Positions 37,689-49,589 are shown, counted from the stretch's first letter. The stretch: 64,000 bases of DNA from Theocolax elegans (GCA_026168455.1 CM047431.1:55110539-55174538), one strand, 5' to 3'. Program-made: numbers and translations. The notes: a model not told the origin generated them from the sequence alone.

Positions 37689-38284
37689 ATTCAATTCATT
37701 TAGTCGGTTGTTCATTATTAGCTAGTATATATTTTTAGTATATATTTAATTATATAGTTTATTCGATGAGTGCCTCTTTCTCTTAATTGTTATAATTTCC
37801 TTTATTAATTAGTCCTTTTTTTCAACAATTCGTTAATTTCCCAGTTCTGCGCCGTACTACCAATTAATCTAATGCGCAGGAAATCAAATTAATACAACTA
37901 GCGAATTGAAAAAGATTATCGTTATAACTTGGAACAATTTGAATTATTGTAAAAGTTATTGTTAATGATTTTGTTGGCCAGTCGTACATAAATGTCTCTA
38001 ATTTATCTGGTAATTAAAATCTTAAATTGCGGTATTAAATGTCTATATTTTATATATGTATTTTCTCCATACTTCGGACTATATATTACGAATTTTATTA
38101 CATTGTCAAAGATAATTTAGTTGTAATACGGTTCATGATTTTTATCGTTTTTCAGTTTGTTATACTGTCCTTCTTGTCACTTCTACGTGCAATAAAATTA
38201 AATGTAATATCGTACTGTTGTTTTATATATAAGAACGTCTAAACAAGTGAAATATCATTACTAAAATTACTGTTTGTACAACTC

Positions 38285-38450
38285 GAAAAACTAAAACATA
38301 AAAGTAAAAACTTTCGAAAAATATAAACTTTAAAGTTTGTTACTAAAGATATAAAAATTCATATTAAAATTATGAAGTTCCAAGTTTATACTTTATAGAA
38401 AAGTAGAAACTTCAAACTACTTTAGGAAATTAAGTTTTTTTAGAAGATGA
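38285..38450. repeat. AT-rich tract with recurring AAACTTT/AAAGT motif
   Basis: Contains AAAGTAAAAACTTTCGAAAA, ATATAAACTTTAAAGTTTG and CTTTATAGAAAAGTAGAAAC. It belongs with the other recurring tracts and directly precedes the second ~180-bp dimer. Confidence 0.35.
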
Positions 38451-38509
38451 CATTTTCTTTCTTCTTTGCTTTTCATGTGTATTATAATTTTATTTAACGG
38501 GTTGTTGGA

Positions 38510-38840
38510 CCAAAATTATGGGAATCTGCATCTTTCAATCCAAAAATTATATCTAAAATGTTGAATTAAAAATCTGGAAAATTTCATACGAATAGCTTAA
38601 AACCTAATGAAGAGCTTGACGTTTTGATTTTTTAAAGAAAGAATAATTTTTTAAACAATAATTGAGCAAACAATTTTTGGTCGATAATAATTAGTGAGAA
38701 AAGGCATAAACTTTCAACCCCAAACATTGTAATCAAATTATGGATTTAAAAATTTCGAAAAATTTGAGTATATTATTTAAAACATGACTGACGTTCAGGG
38801 TTTTTTTACGAAAATGTATTCATTTGATTATAAAGAAAAG
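38510..38840 (+). repeat. Dimer of a ~180-bp degenerate repeat (locus 2)
   Basis: Two segments share CTTTCAA(T/C)CC, a TAAAAATCTGGAAAA-like word and a TGACGTT(T/C)-rich end followed by TTTTTT. Landmark positions 38586 and 38766 are 180 bp apart. The word order matches the dimer at 23.85-24.2 kb. It is a divergent tandem repeat with no coding capacity. Confidence 0.5.
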
Positions 38841-39997
38841 TAAAAATAATACTATTTATACTTGTGTGTCAATTTTTAAAGACTTGAGTCTATATGATAA
38901 ACAATTAAAACACAAAAAACATAGTAATTTGATAATTAAAGTGAAGGCATGGTATTAAGACGTAAGACATATAAGTGGATCGGAACTTCGATAAAAAACG
39001 GAAGGCAGTATTAAGAAATGATAGATCGTGAAGAGATTCGATAAAAGTTCCACGGATTAGCTCTTTCGCGTAACAATACATCGATAAATTAGGGGTCGAA
39101 AACTTTATTCGCGTATATACAAAACATTCCTCGATAGATAGATAGACTAGAAGTTAAGGAAGTTAATTCGATTTAAGAACATTGTTTTCTATAGATAATT
39201 TTAAAAAATAATTATTATATTATTTCTTTCTTCTACTAGTATTTAACCGATCGATACGATTATCGATTTTCAATTGAACAAGATTTATGTCTTTATTACC
39301 CATGAAACTTCTAATGAAACCAAGATATTATACTATGATACTTATTTACATCAATTAATTTGAATGTAATACGTGTCACGTTTTCATTCATTTCGTCCGA
39401 GTAAAAAGTTTATATCATGTGGTATGTAAATCAACGGATAGTTGAGATAAATTTACACTCGATGTTGATTACGATTTCTTTATTTATTGACCTTTTATCT
39501 AAGAAAACAAGATAATGAGCATACTGGACATACTTAAGATTATTTATTCTTATTTACTTCCGTCTGACAATTTAACCGTATTTTTTTTAAAATATGTCTA
39601 TATTAAATTACGTTGTTAAATCGTCATTTAATGGATTTCGATAATTATTAGATTACATTATGTCAAAAAATTCTAATAATAATTTTGCATACGGAAGAAA
39701 GTTTACGTACTTGCCAAAAAAAAAAAGAAATGTCTTTACCAATTATCATATACGAAATGCAAGAGCTACATTCCAAGCGCACATATACGAAAGCGAATGT
39801 GCCAAAGTGTTTATTGAGAAATCAATGGGTGAACAAGAAAAAAAAATCTCCCCTTATTGCCAGGTTTTATATTCATCGCTCCTGTTTCAAATACATATGT
39901 GCACTCGGTCGACCTACATTCAAATGTGCATACCTTGCCTCTATATCTTATTGGAACTTCTCGCCCTATCCTCTCCTTCTACGGCTCTTGCTTAATC

Positions 39998-40032
<35 letters not shown>

Positions 40033-40470
40033 GATTACATACACTTCCTACGTCTACCTTCATCTCTCGTTCCATTATTTTTTCCGACTTTTCCTCATTC
40101 TCGCCTACTTACATTCGCTAAATCTCGTTTTTCCCGTATCTAACTTTCCTTTCTCGTTTCGTTTGTTTATTTTAAGGTGTATTATCTGTACACTGGATTG
40201 TTAGTTATGACCAATTGTTTTTAATTGGTATTTTAATAATCGATAGAACATTAGGAAATTTTTTTTAAATATTTTACATTTAATTTTTAATAAATATTAT
40301 CCATATGATTCGCTTTTCACTAATTCATACGATTATTTCGGTGTATATTATATGTGACGTTTCATTACATTTCAGGTACGTGATGAGAATAGAATTTTTC
40401 GTGTACGTATTACGTATAAATCGTAAGTATAATTAATATTAATTTTTCTGTTTTTTATCATCCACTTACA
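38840..40470. other. Non-genic DNA with a CT microsatellite
   Basis: Contains (CT)n at 40001-40030. Three overlapping frames at 39.66-40.20 kb run through this repeat and are not credible genes. Confidence 0.5.
40001..40030 (+). repeat. (CT)n microsatellite
   Basis: Fifteen uninterrupted CT units. Confidence 0.9.
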
Positions 40471-40472
40471 TG

Positions 40473-40603
40473 TATTATAGGATATAGGTTTACTCGATTT
40501 TAGTTAATAAACCAATTGAATTTTTATATTAAATGAGCACAGGATGGGAAATTGCCATCGAAACGTCGCCAAATAACTAATTTAGTTGGTTTATCCTATA
40601 ATA
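40473..40603. mobile_element. 131-bp inverted-repeat element with a GAAACGTCG core motif
   Basis: Perfect 12-bp ends TATTATAGGATA and TATCCTATAATA are followed by imperfectly paired (T)TTAGTTA words. The centre holds GATGG-(7 nt)-CCATC followed immediately by GAAACGTCG. That is the 3' half of a hammerhead-type core, but the expected CTGATGA box is missing upstream. A small MITE is the likely nature. The relation to the ribozyme-bearing palindrome at 31.5-32.2 kb is uncertain. Confidence 0.45.
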
Positions 40604-41135
40604 CGTTATATTATTAATATTGAAATTCATTATCGTATACGATAGATAATTATATCTACATCGTAATTTGTTTCGATTTAACGTCTGTACGAGGATTTGT
40701 GTGGGTGTATTAATTACTCGAAACAACAAGATATATAGGTGCCAACGAATCAGTTAATTTTGAGGCTAGTCCACAAATCAAAGGATTTTAATGAAAATAA
40801 TAAAAATAGATATAAAGTTCTTCGCCATGAATGTAAGCTCCATAAAAGAAAAATTTGTTGTATATAAGAAAAATATATTTTATCGTAAGACTTTCCTTTT
40901 CTCAGTAACGATTTGAAATGTATGGTGCGTGAGATGTTCAACTTTAGAATAGGGACACGTAAACATTACGCTATAATCTTACAATTTTACAGATAATTTA
41001 TTGTAAATATTAATATAAAGTAATATAAAATACCAAAGAGTTCATTTAAAGATTTTCGTATAATAAAAATTAATATAAAAAATATAGTTAGGTTTACTTG
41101 AAATAAATCAGTAAAGGAATCAAAGGCATGGTTTG
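40604..41135. other. Non-genic AT-rich DNA
   Basis: Nothing supported was seen. A 63-codon minus-strand frame at 40750-40941 is unrecognised. Confidence 0.5.
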
Positions 41136-41382
41136 TACACGGAGGAAAAAAACTCAACCTTTACAACAAGTAACTTTGATTAAAAAGTTACGTGAAGTTT
41201 AAGTAAATGACGTGGTCAGAATTGATTGCAACGTAGTTTTTATTAGAAGGTTGATTTACTTTTCTTCTTTTAGGATCGTCGAGTAATTTTCACTTGATCT
41301 TCGAATGTACGTGGCTTATTGTCAGTTGAGTAAAATACCTAAATACGTGTAGTAATTACAATTTTTATTTTTTCTCGGTATA
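41136..41382. mobile_element. Element B, possible TACACGGAG-ended MITE
   Basis: The left end reads TACACGGAGGAAAAAAA; the reverse complement of the right end reads TATACCGAGAAAAAATAAAA, so the match is imperfect. Internal GACGTGGTCAG and TACGTGGCTTATTGTCAG words are repeated. It lies 45 bp upstream of element C. The weaker right end makes this the least certain member of the group. Confidence 0.3.
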
Positions 41383-41427
41383 GAAAATGTAAAGATAGAA
41401 TTTACTCGAGTTTTGCGTAACGGGTAC

Positions 41428-41705
41428 TACACGGAGAGCAAAGTTTCAATAAATTTTACAAAAATTCGTGTAAATTTTACTAAACTGTCATTAACGCCGT
41501 AACGGACTGCCGAAATCTAAAAAATTAGTGAACTTTTTATTAAATTTTACTGAAATTTCTATCAATTTTTAATGAAAGTTTGCTCATTTTTATTGTGAGT
41601 CTACTAATTTATTAATGAAAGTTCAGTAATTTTTTGCATTCTGGCAGTCTGTTACCGTGTTAATGAAAGTTTAGTAAAATTTACTCAAATTTTTCTCTCC
41701 GTGTA
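41428..41705. mobile_element. Element C, TACACGGAGAG-ended MITE (278 bp)
   Basis: The ends TACACGGAGAG and CTCTCCGTGTA are exact inverted repeats. Internal arms also pair: GTAACGGACTGCCG near 41500 against GGCAGTCTGTTACCG near 41644. The rest consists of AT-rich words such as TAAATTTTACTAAA and AATGAAAGTTT in both orientations. No coding capacity. The whole element folds as an imperfect hairpin. Confidence 0.7.
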
Positions 41706-43746
41706 AGGAGGTGCTGAGTAGGGTAGTTGTACCATTTTTAATAAAATTTTTTTATAAATAACATTTTTTAGGTGTTGATGTATGTATTGTAATACATAAA
41801 TCAAGTATAGAGAATAATTAATAAAAATGTGTCGAAAACCAGTGCTTTTACCCTACTGGTAAACAAATCTTCGGGTTGTTTTTCTTATGGTTTATGTAGT
41901 AATTTTGTAGTGTAGATATAATGATAAATTGTATAGTAAATGGGATACTCAATAAACATCTATAGGTTAATTATCACAATTTTTTATAATCTCTTTTGTA
42001 TATGCTATCTCTGATAAGCTGTGCCAAAAAATGGTGCTGCATATGATATAATATAATATTAACAAGCTTATTGATAATCTATCGCTTATCCTCGTTACAA
42101 AATAAGCATAGAAAACGATACTTTATAATTTAAAGAAGAGATATTCAACGAAAGGTTGCTGTACTCGAAATGCTTCGGAGTCTCTGACCAATAGGAATGT
42201 GAAACCCAGAGGTACCAAAACATAGATGCTGCATACTCATCTTCGAATATTCTTCTATTTAAAACGGTTTAGCGCGCGACACAAACATTTACCTTGTGAA
42301 CAGATCGTGAAAAAAATTAGTCACGTCAGATTGGACGATCGTTTCGTCAAATGTTAACACCCCAAGTTCGACAGCTACTTTTCAAGAATAATGTAAAAGT
42401 TCGAATAAGAAATGAAAATAAACTAATAATTTCCATAGACCGTAAGATACATATTATTCAACTGCGAGATCAGCAATAAAAATGAGAGCTCTAACGAACG
42501 TACGAACTCACTGCATAATAATATAGGTCTCACATATAGTTGTATACGTATATACTAAAAGAAAAAGGTACGACTGGCGCGCGTGCCGGTTATATATGTA
42601 CATTGTGCACAGAACGTAATACCACTCGGCAAGTAAGCACGTGCCGTCATTATGTTCTCGAGCGACCATCGTTATTATTACGTTGCATTGAGTTCGCGCG
42701 AAACAAATTTCTATATATATACCGTTCGATCGTATATCCGGTTTCTCTCTCTCTCTCTCTCTCTCGTTAATTTGCCCAAGGCAAAGACTACCATCGATCG
42801 TTAACGATGTATGTGACTCGATCGTACTCCGCTATACTTTTTTTGTTTCCTTTCTTTCTCTCTACCGTGGGCTAGCGAGAGAAAGCACATATATTTTGAT
42901 TTTACTTGACGCCTACGACGAAGACGTAGAATTTCGGGCCGGTCGAATTGCACAATCGTCATTTTTCGCCTAGGTGTTTTATTATTATTTTCTTTTTTTT
43001 TTACTTTTTGCCGCACGCTGTAATTATTGTTATGCGGTCAGAGAAGTATGTTGACCTTTTACGCGTGTTATACTTATACGTATCCTATAGTACGTGTCTG
43101 CGTAAGATTTTTCGTGTATACGTCTATTACGTGTCTATAGTACATAACGGACATTGCCGAGACAATGGTAAAAGTTTACCACTTGTGGAATTTCAACCGA
43201 GTTAATAAAGATGTGGGTATATATACGTATATATATATCCTTGCGATAACTATACCGATCTACGTTATGATATCAAACGGTATGTATAATCAAACTTGTA
43301 AGTATAAACGGATCGTTTGCGAGAAAAAGAAAAATATAAATTTTAGTCACCTTTTACTTAAATAAATTCGTTCGTAATTGATATCGACAAGTTATATTAT
43401 TTGCAATAGGTAGACAGATGTAATAATGCTATTGTGTAAAAAGAATTAATATTACTCTGTATTTTGGAAGCGTATAATAATTACGCAACCCGATTCAAGT
43501 GTCGATAGAATTGTTGCCGAGTTACCTGAAACATTTGTTAACGCGATAATAATTTCCTTACTACTTTCACATTATTTTTATACCTATGTATATATACATA
43601 TATATACATATACACACGTATATACATAAAATGCACAATTTATTATTAGTTATGCAGCGTTACAACTAACCAAGAATATATTTCACTGAATCTACAAGTA
43701 GTGAAATTTTTACCACTCCGACCTAAAAATAACATACCAATGGATA
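41706..43746. other. Non-genic DNA with a CT microsatellite
   Basis: Contains (CT)n at 42744-42764 and TA-rich short runs near 43220 and 43590. Frames are short and unrecognised. Confidence 0.5.
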
Positions 43747-43968
43747 TACACGGAAAATAAAGTTGTAAATTTTACTATATTTTTGAGTAATCGGTAAATT
43801 ATAAAAATTACTATTTCTTGTATAGGTAAAATTGTACTCCAGATTTACTATCTATATCTGGTAGATTTTCCTACAAATATAATAATTTATATTTTTGTCT
43901 ACGCTGCAATTTTTCGATTCCTTGATAACATTGTATTTTTTTACTACAACTTTTTTCCCCCGTGTGTA
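43747..43968. mobile_element. Element D, TACACGG-ended MITE (222 bp)
   Basis: The left end reads TACACGGAAAATAAAGTTGTA; the right end, reverse-complemented, reads TACACACGGGGGAAAAAAGT and then TGTAGTAAA. Thus TACACGG and the following AAAGTTGTA are shared with small insertions. Inside, CCAGATTTACTATCTATATCTGG forms a short hairpin. Same terminal pattern as elements C and E. Confidence 0.5.
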
Positions 43969-44751
43969 AATGATGAAATATTAAGAGTCCATCGCCCGTC
44001 ATTTATTAATAGCCTATTAACATTCTAAAATTTAGTCGAATATGTTAAATACTTTTGGATAAACCCGCATCAAAATTTTTAATTAATTTTGAATATATCT
44101 CTAAAGTGTCTAAAAATGTCGAAAGGTAACGTGTATCGCATTAATTGACGGTCTCTTTGATTATATCCAGTTTTATGTGATATTTTAGTAGAGGAGGTAA
44201 ATTTCGGATTCGCGACCTGTAGTATAATAGTTTCCATTAGCGTAAAATAAAGAAGCCCGTCTAATTGCTCGTAACGAAAGAAATATAATTTTTTAACAAA
44301 TAATAAATATAATTTCATATAAAAGACATTTAAAAAATAAATGTACACACACGCAAGTGCAGATAGATTGAATATCTCCTTATAAATACGGTGTATTACC
44401 TAACATCTCAAGTCTAACACATCTGATAAGGATATACATTTACATTTCACTCAGAACTGTAAACGAGAATGAAGGAAGGAAAAATGTTATAACCCGAGAG
44501 AGTTTTACGTTTAAATTCAAAAGATTCGGTTGAAAATCGAGTTGCACTTGAACGAGCAAACTTTTAGGTAGAAAAATCGAGTCACTATAAAAAAAAGGCA
44601 TCACGCTCGAGAGAAGAATATAAGGAAAAAAAAGTCCGTCACCGATTAGGACATTAGCTTCGACGAGAAAAGGTTGGCGAGATTTTCAATCGGTTTGATT
44701 CGCGATTACGCGACAAAGAAGAGAATAAAGGAGAGCTCGGTTGTGCAAAGC

Positions 44752-44797
44752 AAAAAAAAAAAAAAAAAGAAAGAAAGAAAGTAAGAAAGAAAGAAAC
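44752..44797 (+). repeat. Poly-A and (GAAA)n microsatellite
   Basis: About 17 A residues pass into repeated GAAA units with one GTAA interruption. Confidence 0.9.
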
Positions 44798-45243
44798 AAC
44801 TATGCGGCACGTGCGAAATTTATTGCATCTCGATAAGAATCCGAAATTCCATCGAGGTGCAATCGCCTTTTTCGGACTTTATATACCTACCGACTAATGC
44901 AAAAGAATATCGAACTCGCGAGATGTAGAAAGAGAGCGTACAATAGCGACGACAAAAGCCACGTGTGTTGTCTCTATAAATCAAGTTTCAAGATAAACAC
45001 TTGAAAATCCGCTTATTTTATACCTCTCGTGTTTTTCCGATAATCTTTAAACGTTTCGTATAGATTCTTTTTTTTTTTTAAAAAAAGGTATACGTATAAT
45101 ACCTCTTACGTAATTATTATGATTAGCTCGTATAAGTTTCTTTTTATGCTCACAAATATACATATATACATGTTTTGTGGAAGCGTGAACGCGATTGATT
45201 AACAAATATATATATGTACACACACACACACATAGGAGCATTT

Positions 45244-45300
45244 AGCTTCCTGAATGAAAGTCAGTACGGCGACGTTTGCCTGAACTTTCAGGGAGAGGTT
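45244..45300 (+). repeat. Hairpin segment, copy 1
   Basis: GCTTCCTGAATGAAAGTCAG pairs with CTGAACTTTCAGGGAG across a loop of about 18 nt. A diverged copy lies about 347 bp downstream. Neither copy overlaps a recognised gene. Confidence 0.4.
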
Positions 45301-45590
45301 AAACGGAGTAAAAGTTTTATCCTCGCGCTCTCCTATGTAAATACTCAGGGTTTTACTGTAAATTATTTCCCCTCGTGCAATTGAGAATCAGATTAGACCA
45401 TTATAGGACTGGCCGTTTTTTTTGCACTCGACGCGATTAACTTTCGGATCCTGGAAATAGAAAATAGAAAATACTGTGAGTTTGACAGAGCAAAGGAGAG
45501 GGGGAAAAAGTGTTTGATTTAAACTTTATGTAATTTCAACGTTATTCTTTCCTGTTTATTTCTACATTGATAACGAACGAATTTTCATTT

Positions 45591-45650
45591 GGCTTCCTTA
45601 ATGAAAGTTAGACTACACGTAGACCCACTCGGATGAACTTTAATAAGAGC
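45591..45650 (+). repeat. Hairpin segment, copy 2
   Basis: GGCTTCCTTAATGAAAGTTAG pairs partly with GAACTTTAATAAGAG. The stem letters differ from copy 1 on both sides (CTGAA/TTCAG against TTAA/TTAA), which preserves pairing while the loop has diverged. Confidence 0.4.
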
Positions 45651-46038
45651 TAAGATTTCGATCTACACGTTTCGAGAAGCATAAATATTTTGTTTAATTC
45701 TACATTGCTTATCAACTTTATGTTGCTCGCGTTTATACTAATCAGCTGAAAAAACAGTGATTTATACCCCCGATGAATACGCTTTATTAGACGTACCTGG
45801 AACATGAGATATTACCATCGAGAATATTAGCATATATTAGCTACGGTATGTAAACTTATCAATTTTCTATGTAATTTCATTATTTTTTAACATTCCGTTT
45901 ATTCTTATCCGAGTGTTTCAAACATTCTGATGTTTCGTTAAACACGAATTGTTATTCTTTTAATGATTTATTGTACAATTAGCTTGCAGTTAGATTATTT
46001 CGTTGTAAACCAATGTAATTAATTTGTATCTATAGGTT

Positions 46039-46263
46039 CTTTTGTTTTTTTTTTATTATTTTAACGTTGCTCTTTTTATGCTTCCAAATCGGTGGTAGTC
46101 AGCGACGGGGGTCATACGACGACTTGGTGAAGAAAGCACTTGTTAAAAAAAATTCCCCAGTGGTGGTTGTATCAATCGGCTGAGGTCGGGAATCGAACCT
46201 GAGACCTCCAGATTACGAGCCCAACGCCCTAACCGACCGAGCCATCGCTGGCCTCTGTTCTTC
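46039..46263 (-). mobile_element. tRNA-derived SINE
   Basis: On the minus strand a tRNA-like head (about 46175-46253) is followed by an unrelated body of about 100 bp and an A-rich tail (AAAATAATAAAAAAAAAAC). TAGGTT directly flanks both ends on the plus strand (46033-46038 and 46264-46269), consistent with a short target-site duplication. Pol III A box TGGCTCGGTCGG and B box GGTTCGATTCC are intact. The structure is the standard one for a SINE mobilised by a LINE reverse transcriptase. The family is not identified. Confidence 0.75.
46175..46253 (-). pseudogene. tRNA-like head of the SINE
   Basis: The anticodon loop reads CTCGTAA (anticodon CGT, Thr-like; elongator tRNA-Met with CAT is the nearest look-alike in the arm). 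The anticodon stem relies on wobble pairs, the T stem has one mismatch and the acceptor stem does not close, so this is not a functional tRNA gene. A and B boxes are well preserved. Confidence 0.65.
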
Positions 46264-46464
46264 TAGGTTATATGTTAAAAATGTATGTTATTACTAATCG
46301 ATCGCATGGATTTATGATAATTTAAAGATATTTGAGATACTTTGACAAAAAAATGGGCGTTGATGAAAGTTATCTAAACAACGAATTTACTTTATAAAAT
46401 TTATTCTCGAAAGAAAAAATGCAACATATAATGGTCAAATCTATGTTGAAGGGTTAACGATATA

Positions 46465-47391
46465 GGGGAAGCCCGGGCAAGACGGTCATACCGGGCAAGA
46501 CGGTCACCCCCCTCTATTTCTAATATGGCTGTTCGGAAAATTCCGAAAAAATTCAAGTATATTGTTTGTGTTACTAGTATTTAAATTTCAGTACGTCCGT
46601 GCCGGTCTCGATGGTAACATCGTCGAAAAACATAAATATTGATTTTTGTCTGAATCCTTACGATGTTATCAAGGTAAGAAAGTAAACTTATTTTTCACAC
46701 AAATTATTAAATTAATAAATAAATATTGTCAGGCTATTATATTTAACTAGTTTTAAAAAAAGACACAGGTTAGAGCCCATATTAATTTTGTTTTTTACTA
46801 ATTTTTGAAAAAAAATTCATTATATCCATTCCGGGCAAGATGGTCCGGGCAAGACGGTCATATGGCCATTTTGCCCGGAATACACAAATTTGAGTTTTTT
46901 CTTTTTAAAGCAATTTATTACAACTTTTTTGTAAAGTGTAAAAACTGGTCTCATGAAAATTGTTCACCATACAAAGGAATGGTAGTTATTTTTGCGAAGA
47001 ATACGACGATTAATGTACTATTTATAAAAAAAAATTTTCTTTTCTTTACTGTTAATGTTTCTATAAAAGTAATTTATATATTAATCTATTTTTGTTAGTA
47101 AATGATGTTTAAAAATATAAATATGTTCAAAATTCCTTATTTGACCAATTTTTATCGATTTTTCCTGAGGGTGTCCGTTTTGCCCGGGCATTTTTGAAGG
47201 CCTCGAAATTTTACAATTTTTTTAACAATTTTTTATTATATGCTTAAGTTATAATATATCAATATACTTGCACGTACTTCTTTGTTCTGATTCCTACTTC
47301 ACGAAAAAATTTTTATTGATCGTATATTTTGTTGTTTAGTCCATTTTTTATTCGTTTTTCCTTAAGGGGTCCGTCTTGCCCGGGCTTCCCC
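46465..47391. mobile_element. Element I: TA-flanked MITE with perfect 21-bp inverted repeats (927 bp)
   Basis: Both ends begin GGGGAAGCCCGGGCAAGAC and continue CGG, perfectly inverted over 21 bp, with TA on each side (46463-46464 and 47392-47393). The word CCGGGCAAGACGGTC recurs internally: forward near 46490, 46832 and 46846, and inverted near 46870 and 47179. These are probable transposase-binding sites. TA duplication and the G-rich end suggest the Tc1/mariner (pogo-like) superfamily. The 97-codon frame inside shows no transposase motif, so it is non-autonomous. Confidence 0.75.
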
Positions 47392-47706
47392 TACCTGGTT
47401 CTCCAATTCTCGGTAGGTTGGGAATCGTAGGTGCGATTGGATAAAAATGACTTTTATGATTAGATTTCGTCACTAAAATCCAAGAGTTAAAACCGAATTT
47501 AATAGTGGTATTATTACTCGAGTTTAAATAGTTACTACTTTTCTTTCAACCGTAAACCTACATTCGTGAACATAATCAAGTATCAAGTTTTATATTCGTT
47601 TTGCGTTTAAAAAAGATAAAAAAAGTAAGTAACAATTAATTGCACGTTAGAAAGATAAACAAGAACAAATCCATTATCGTGTAAATAAAAACGCATGTCT
47701 AATCGG

Positions 47707-47755
<49 letters not shown>

Positions 47756-47802
47756 TGCAATTTCTCAGCGTCATTATCATCATTATCATCATCATCATCA
47801 TC
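47707..47802 (+). repeat. (TA)n and (TCA)n microsatellites
   Basis: A long TA run followed, after about 18 bp of unique sequence, by TCA/TTA triplets. Confidence 0.9.
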
Positions 47803-49589
47803 GGGAAATATCGTAACGCACCTTCGTATTAATTGCACATACTTTTCCAAACTGATGTACTTGTATTATCCAGTTTACAACTTCCTCGTGCGTTTTATCG
47901 GGTAACCGTGTGTGTGTGTGTATTTGTAAAGAGAGAGAAGATAAAGAGATCGGCAGGTCTGTTATGCGTCTAGAGGCTATAAATAACAGGTTGGAGAGCG
48001 TGTTGACTAATTCCACATGGCGTTTGCCGACGTGGTTTTTCAAAATAAAAAAAAAAGGGAAAAAGAAAATATCCCGGTTTCTAGCGTGTTGGTATGTAAT
48101 TTTTTGCTTCTTTCGTCTCTCTTTCGCTCTCTTTTATGGGGAAATACTATGGGGCTTTCGTAACGGTGTGAATTGATTTTCGATTGAACGGTGGGACTAT
48201 CTTTCGATTTATTTGACCGTGTGGGTATTAAACCAGGGGGAGAGATTTCCTTGATTTATTCGTTTATCTTTACGCAACAACATCTTACAATTTATACGTC
48301 GGGGGTGTACAAAGGATCAAAGAGAGAGAGAAAGAGAGATGTCCAATTGTTTCTATATTACCTTATAGACTTGATAGATTTTCGAGATATCGAATCCGTT
48401 TGTTAATTGTACCTATTGTTACTCAATTTTAAATTCATTGATATTTCTTAACCTTTCTCCTAATGTACTAATATGTATGTATATGTATATATATATTGTA
48501 ATATACTGGTTTCACGGTATTTATTTTATTATATTTTTACGTATATGAACAGCTATGTTATTTTTTAAATTCTTTCCGAGTGCTTTTTATTTGCCTATTT
48601 TTAACTTAATATTATACCGAAAACATATTATTCATTTAACTATAATTAAAACTTGTTTTTTTTGTAAACGTTGATCTACTGGATATGTACTTGAAATTAT
48701 TTGTTCACACTCCCTGTGCGTTTTGTTAGGCGAAATTTCCTTTCTCGCACTTGCATCCTAATGTACTATCAGAAATTTTTAATTCAATATTTCAAACATT
48801 ATTTTTGGTTTGATAAAGGTAATTTACAATGTGCGAATTGATTTTTTTTTAAATTCATTGATTAGATTACCGTTGCAAAGATGTATGTGTTTTTACGGGC
48901 TCTGTCTAGCTTAACTTGATTTTATGCAGGATAGAGTCGGACAAACAACATTTTATAGTTATGTGAAATGTAATAAAGGTTTTCCCTTTTCTTTTCAATC
49001 TAAAATGCTACTTACACGAAACTTTCTATTAGATAGTCATGAAAATTCTGCTCAATTACTTACAACCCGGTAATCTGGACTTTTAGTAACTTGAGTGAAC
49101 TCCACTTCTCCTTGTTATTTAATAAAAGATAAACTTTTTAAATTTGAAGGTATATACACATATACATTTTTGATCAATTAGCTTCTCGTGTAATTTTCAT
49201 CTTCTGCCTACGTACGAATTGTTGGGAACTACACAAATTGTCTATATGCATATATTTTATGAAATTTAAAATGAATCTATTAGCAACGTAAAATATGCGA
49301 TTAAATAATTAAGTATACAGAAGATTTTAGTTTGTTTGACGGTAATCGAGTCAACCAGTAAATATGTATTATCCCCTCAAAACTATCGAGCTGTAGGTCA
49401 TTGCAATAGAGAGCAGGAAACTTTTAATGGGTATCAAACAAGGATGAAGCGCTTGTTCTTTCTATTTTTTGTCTGATTTAGTTAAAATTCTTCTAAATAT
49501 TTGTCTCAGCTCGGAGGCCAACTAAACAGTCGAAAAGTCGACAACAACGTTATGCCCACCGAGGCATATCAGCAAAGCGAGCCACATTT

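Larger units (their letters stand above)
36380..38280. other. Non-genic DNA with poly-C and TA tracts
   Basis: Contains a 21-C homopolymer at 37036-37056, a 12-C run at 37330-37341 with adjacent CT repeats, and (TA)n at 37653-37688. No supported gene. Confidence 0.5.
43969..46032. other. Non-genic DNA; A-rich microsatellite and a duplicated hairpin
   Basis: Contains a poly-A/(GAAA)n tract at 44752-44797 and two diverged copies of a hairpin-forming segment at 45244-45300 and 45591-45650. No gene is supported. Confidence 0.45.

Noticed and set aside
40536..40568. Second complete hammerhead ribozyme at the GAAACGTCG motif
   Set aside because: The seven bases that should read CTGATGA are AGCACAG, and no stem I pairing is present.
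46175..46253. Functional tRNA gene on the minus strand
   Set aside because: The acceptor stem does not close and the body, A-rich tail and flanking TAGGTT repeats mark it as a SINE.
46805..47098. 97-codon frame inside element I as a transposase remnant
   Set aside because: No DDE/D-type motif or helix-turn-helix is visible, and part of the frame is just the translated terminal word.
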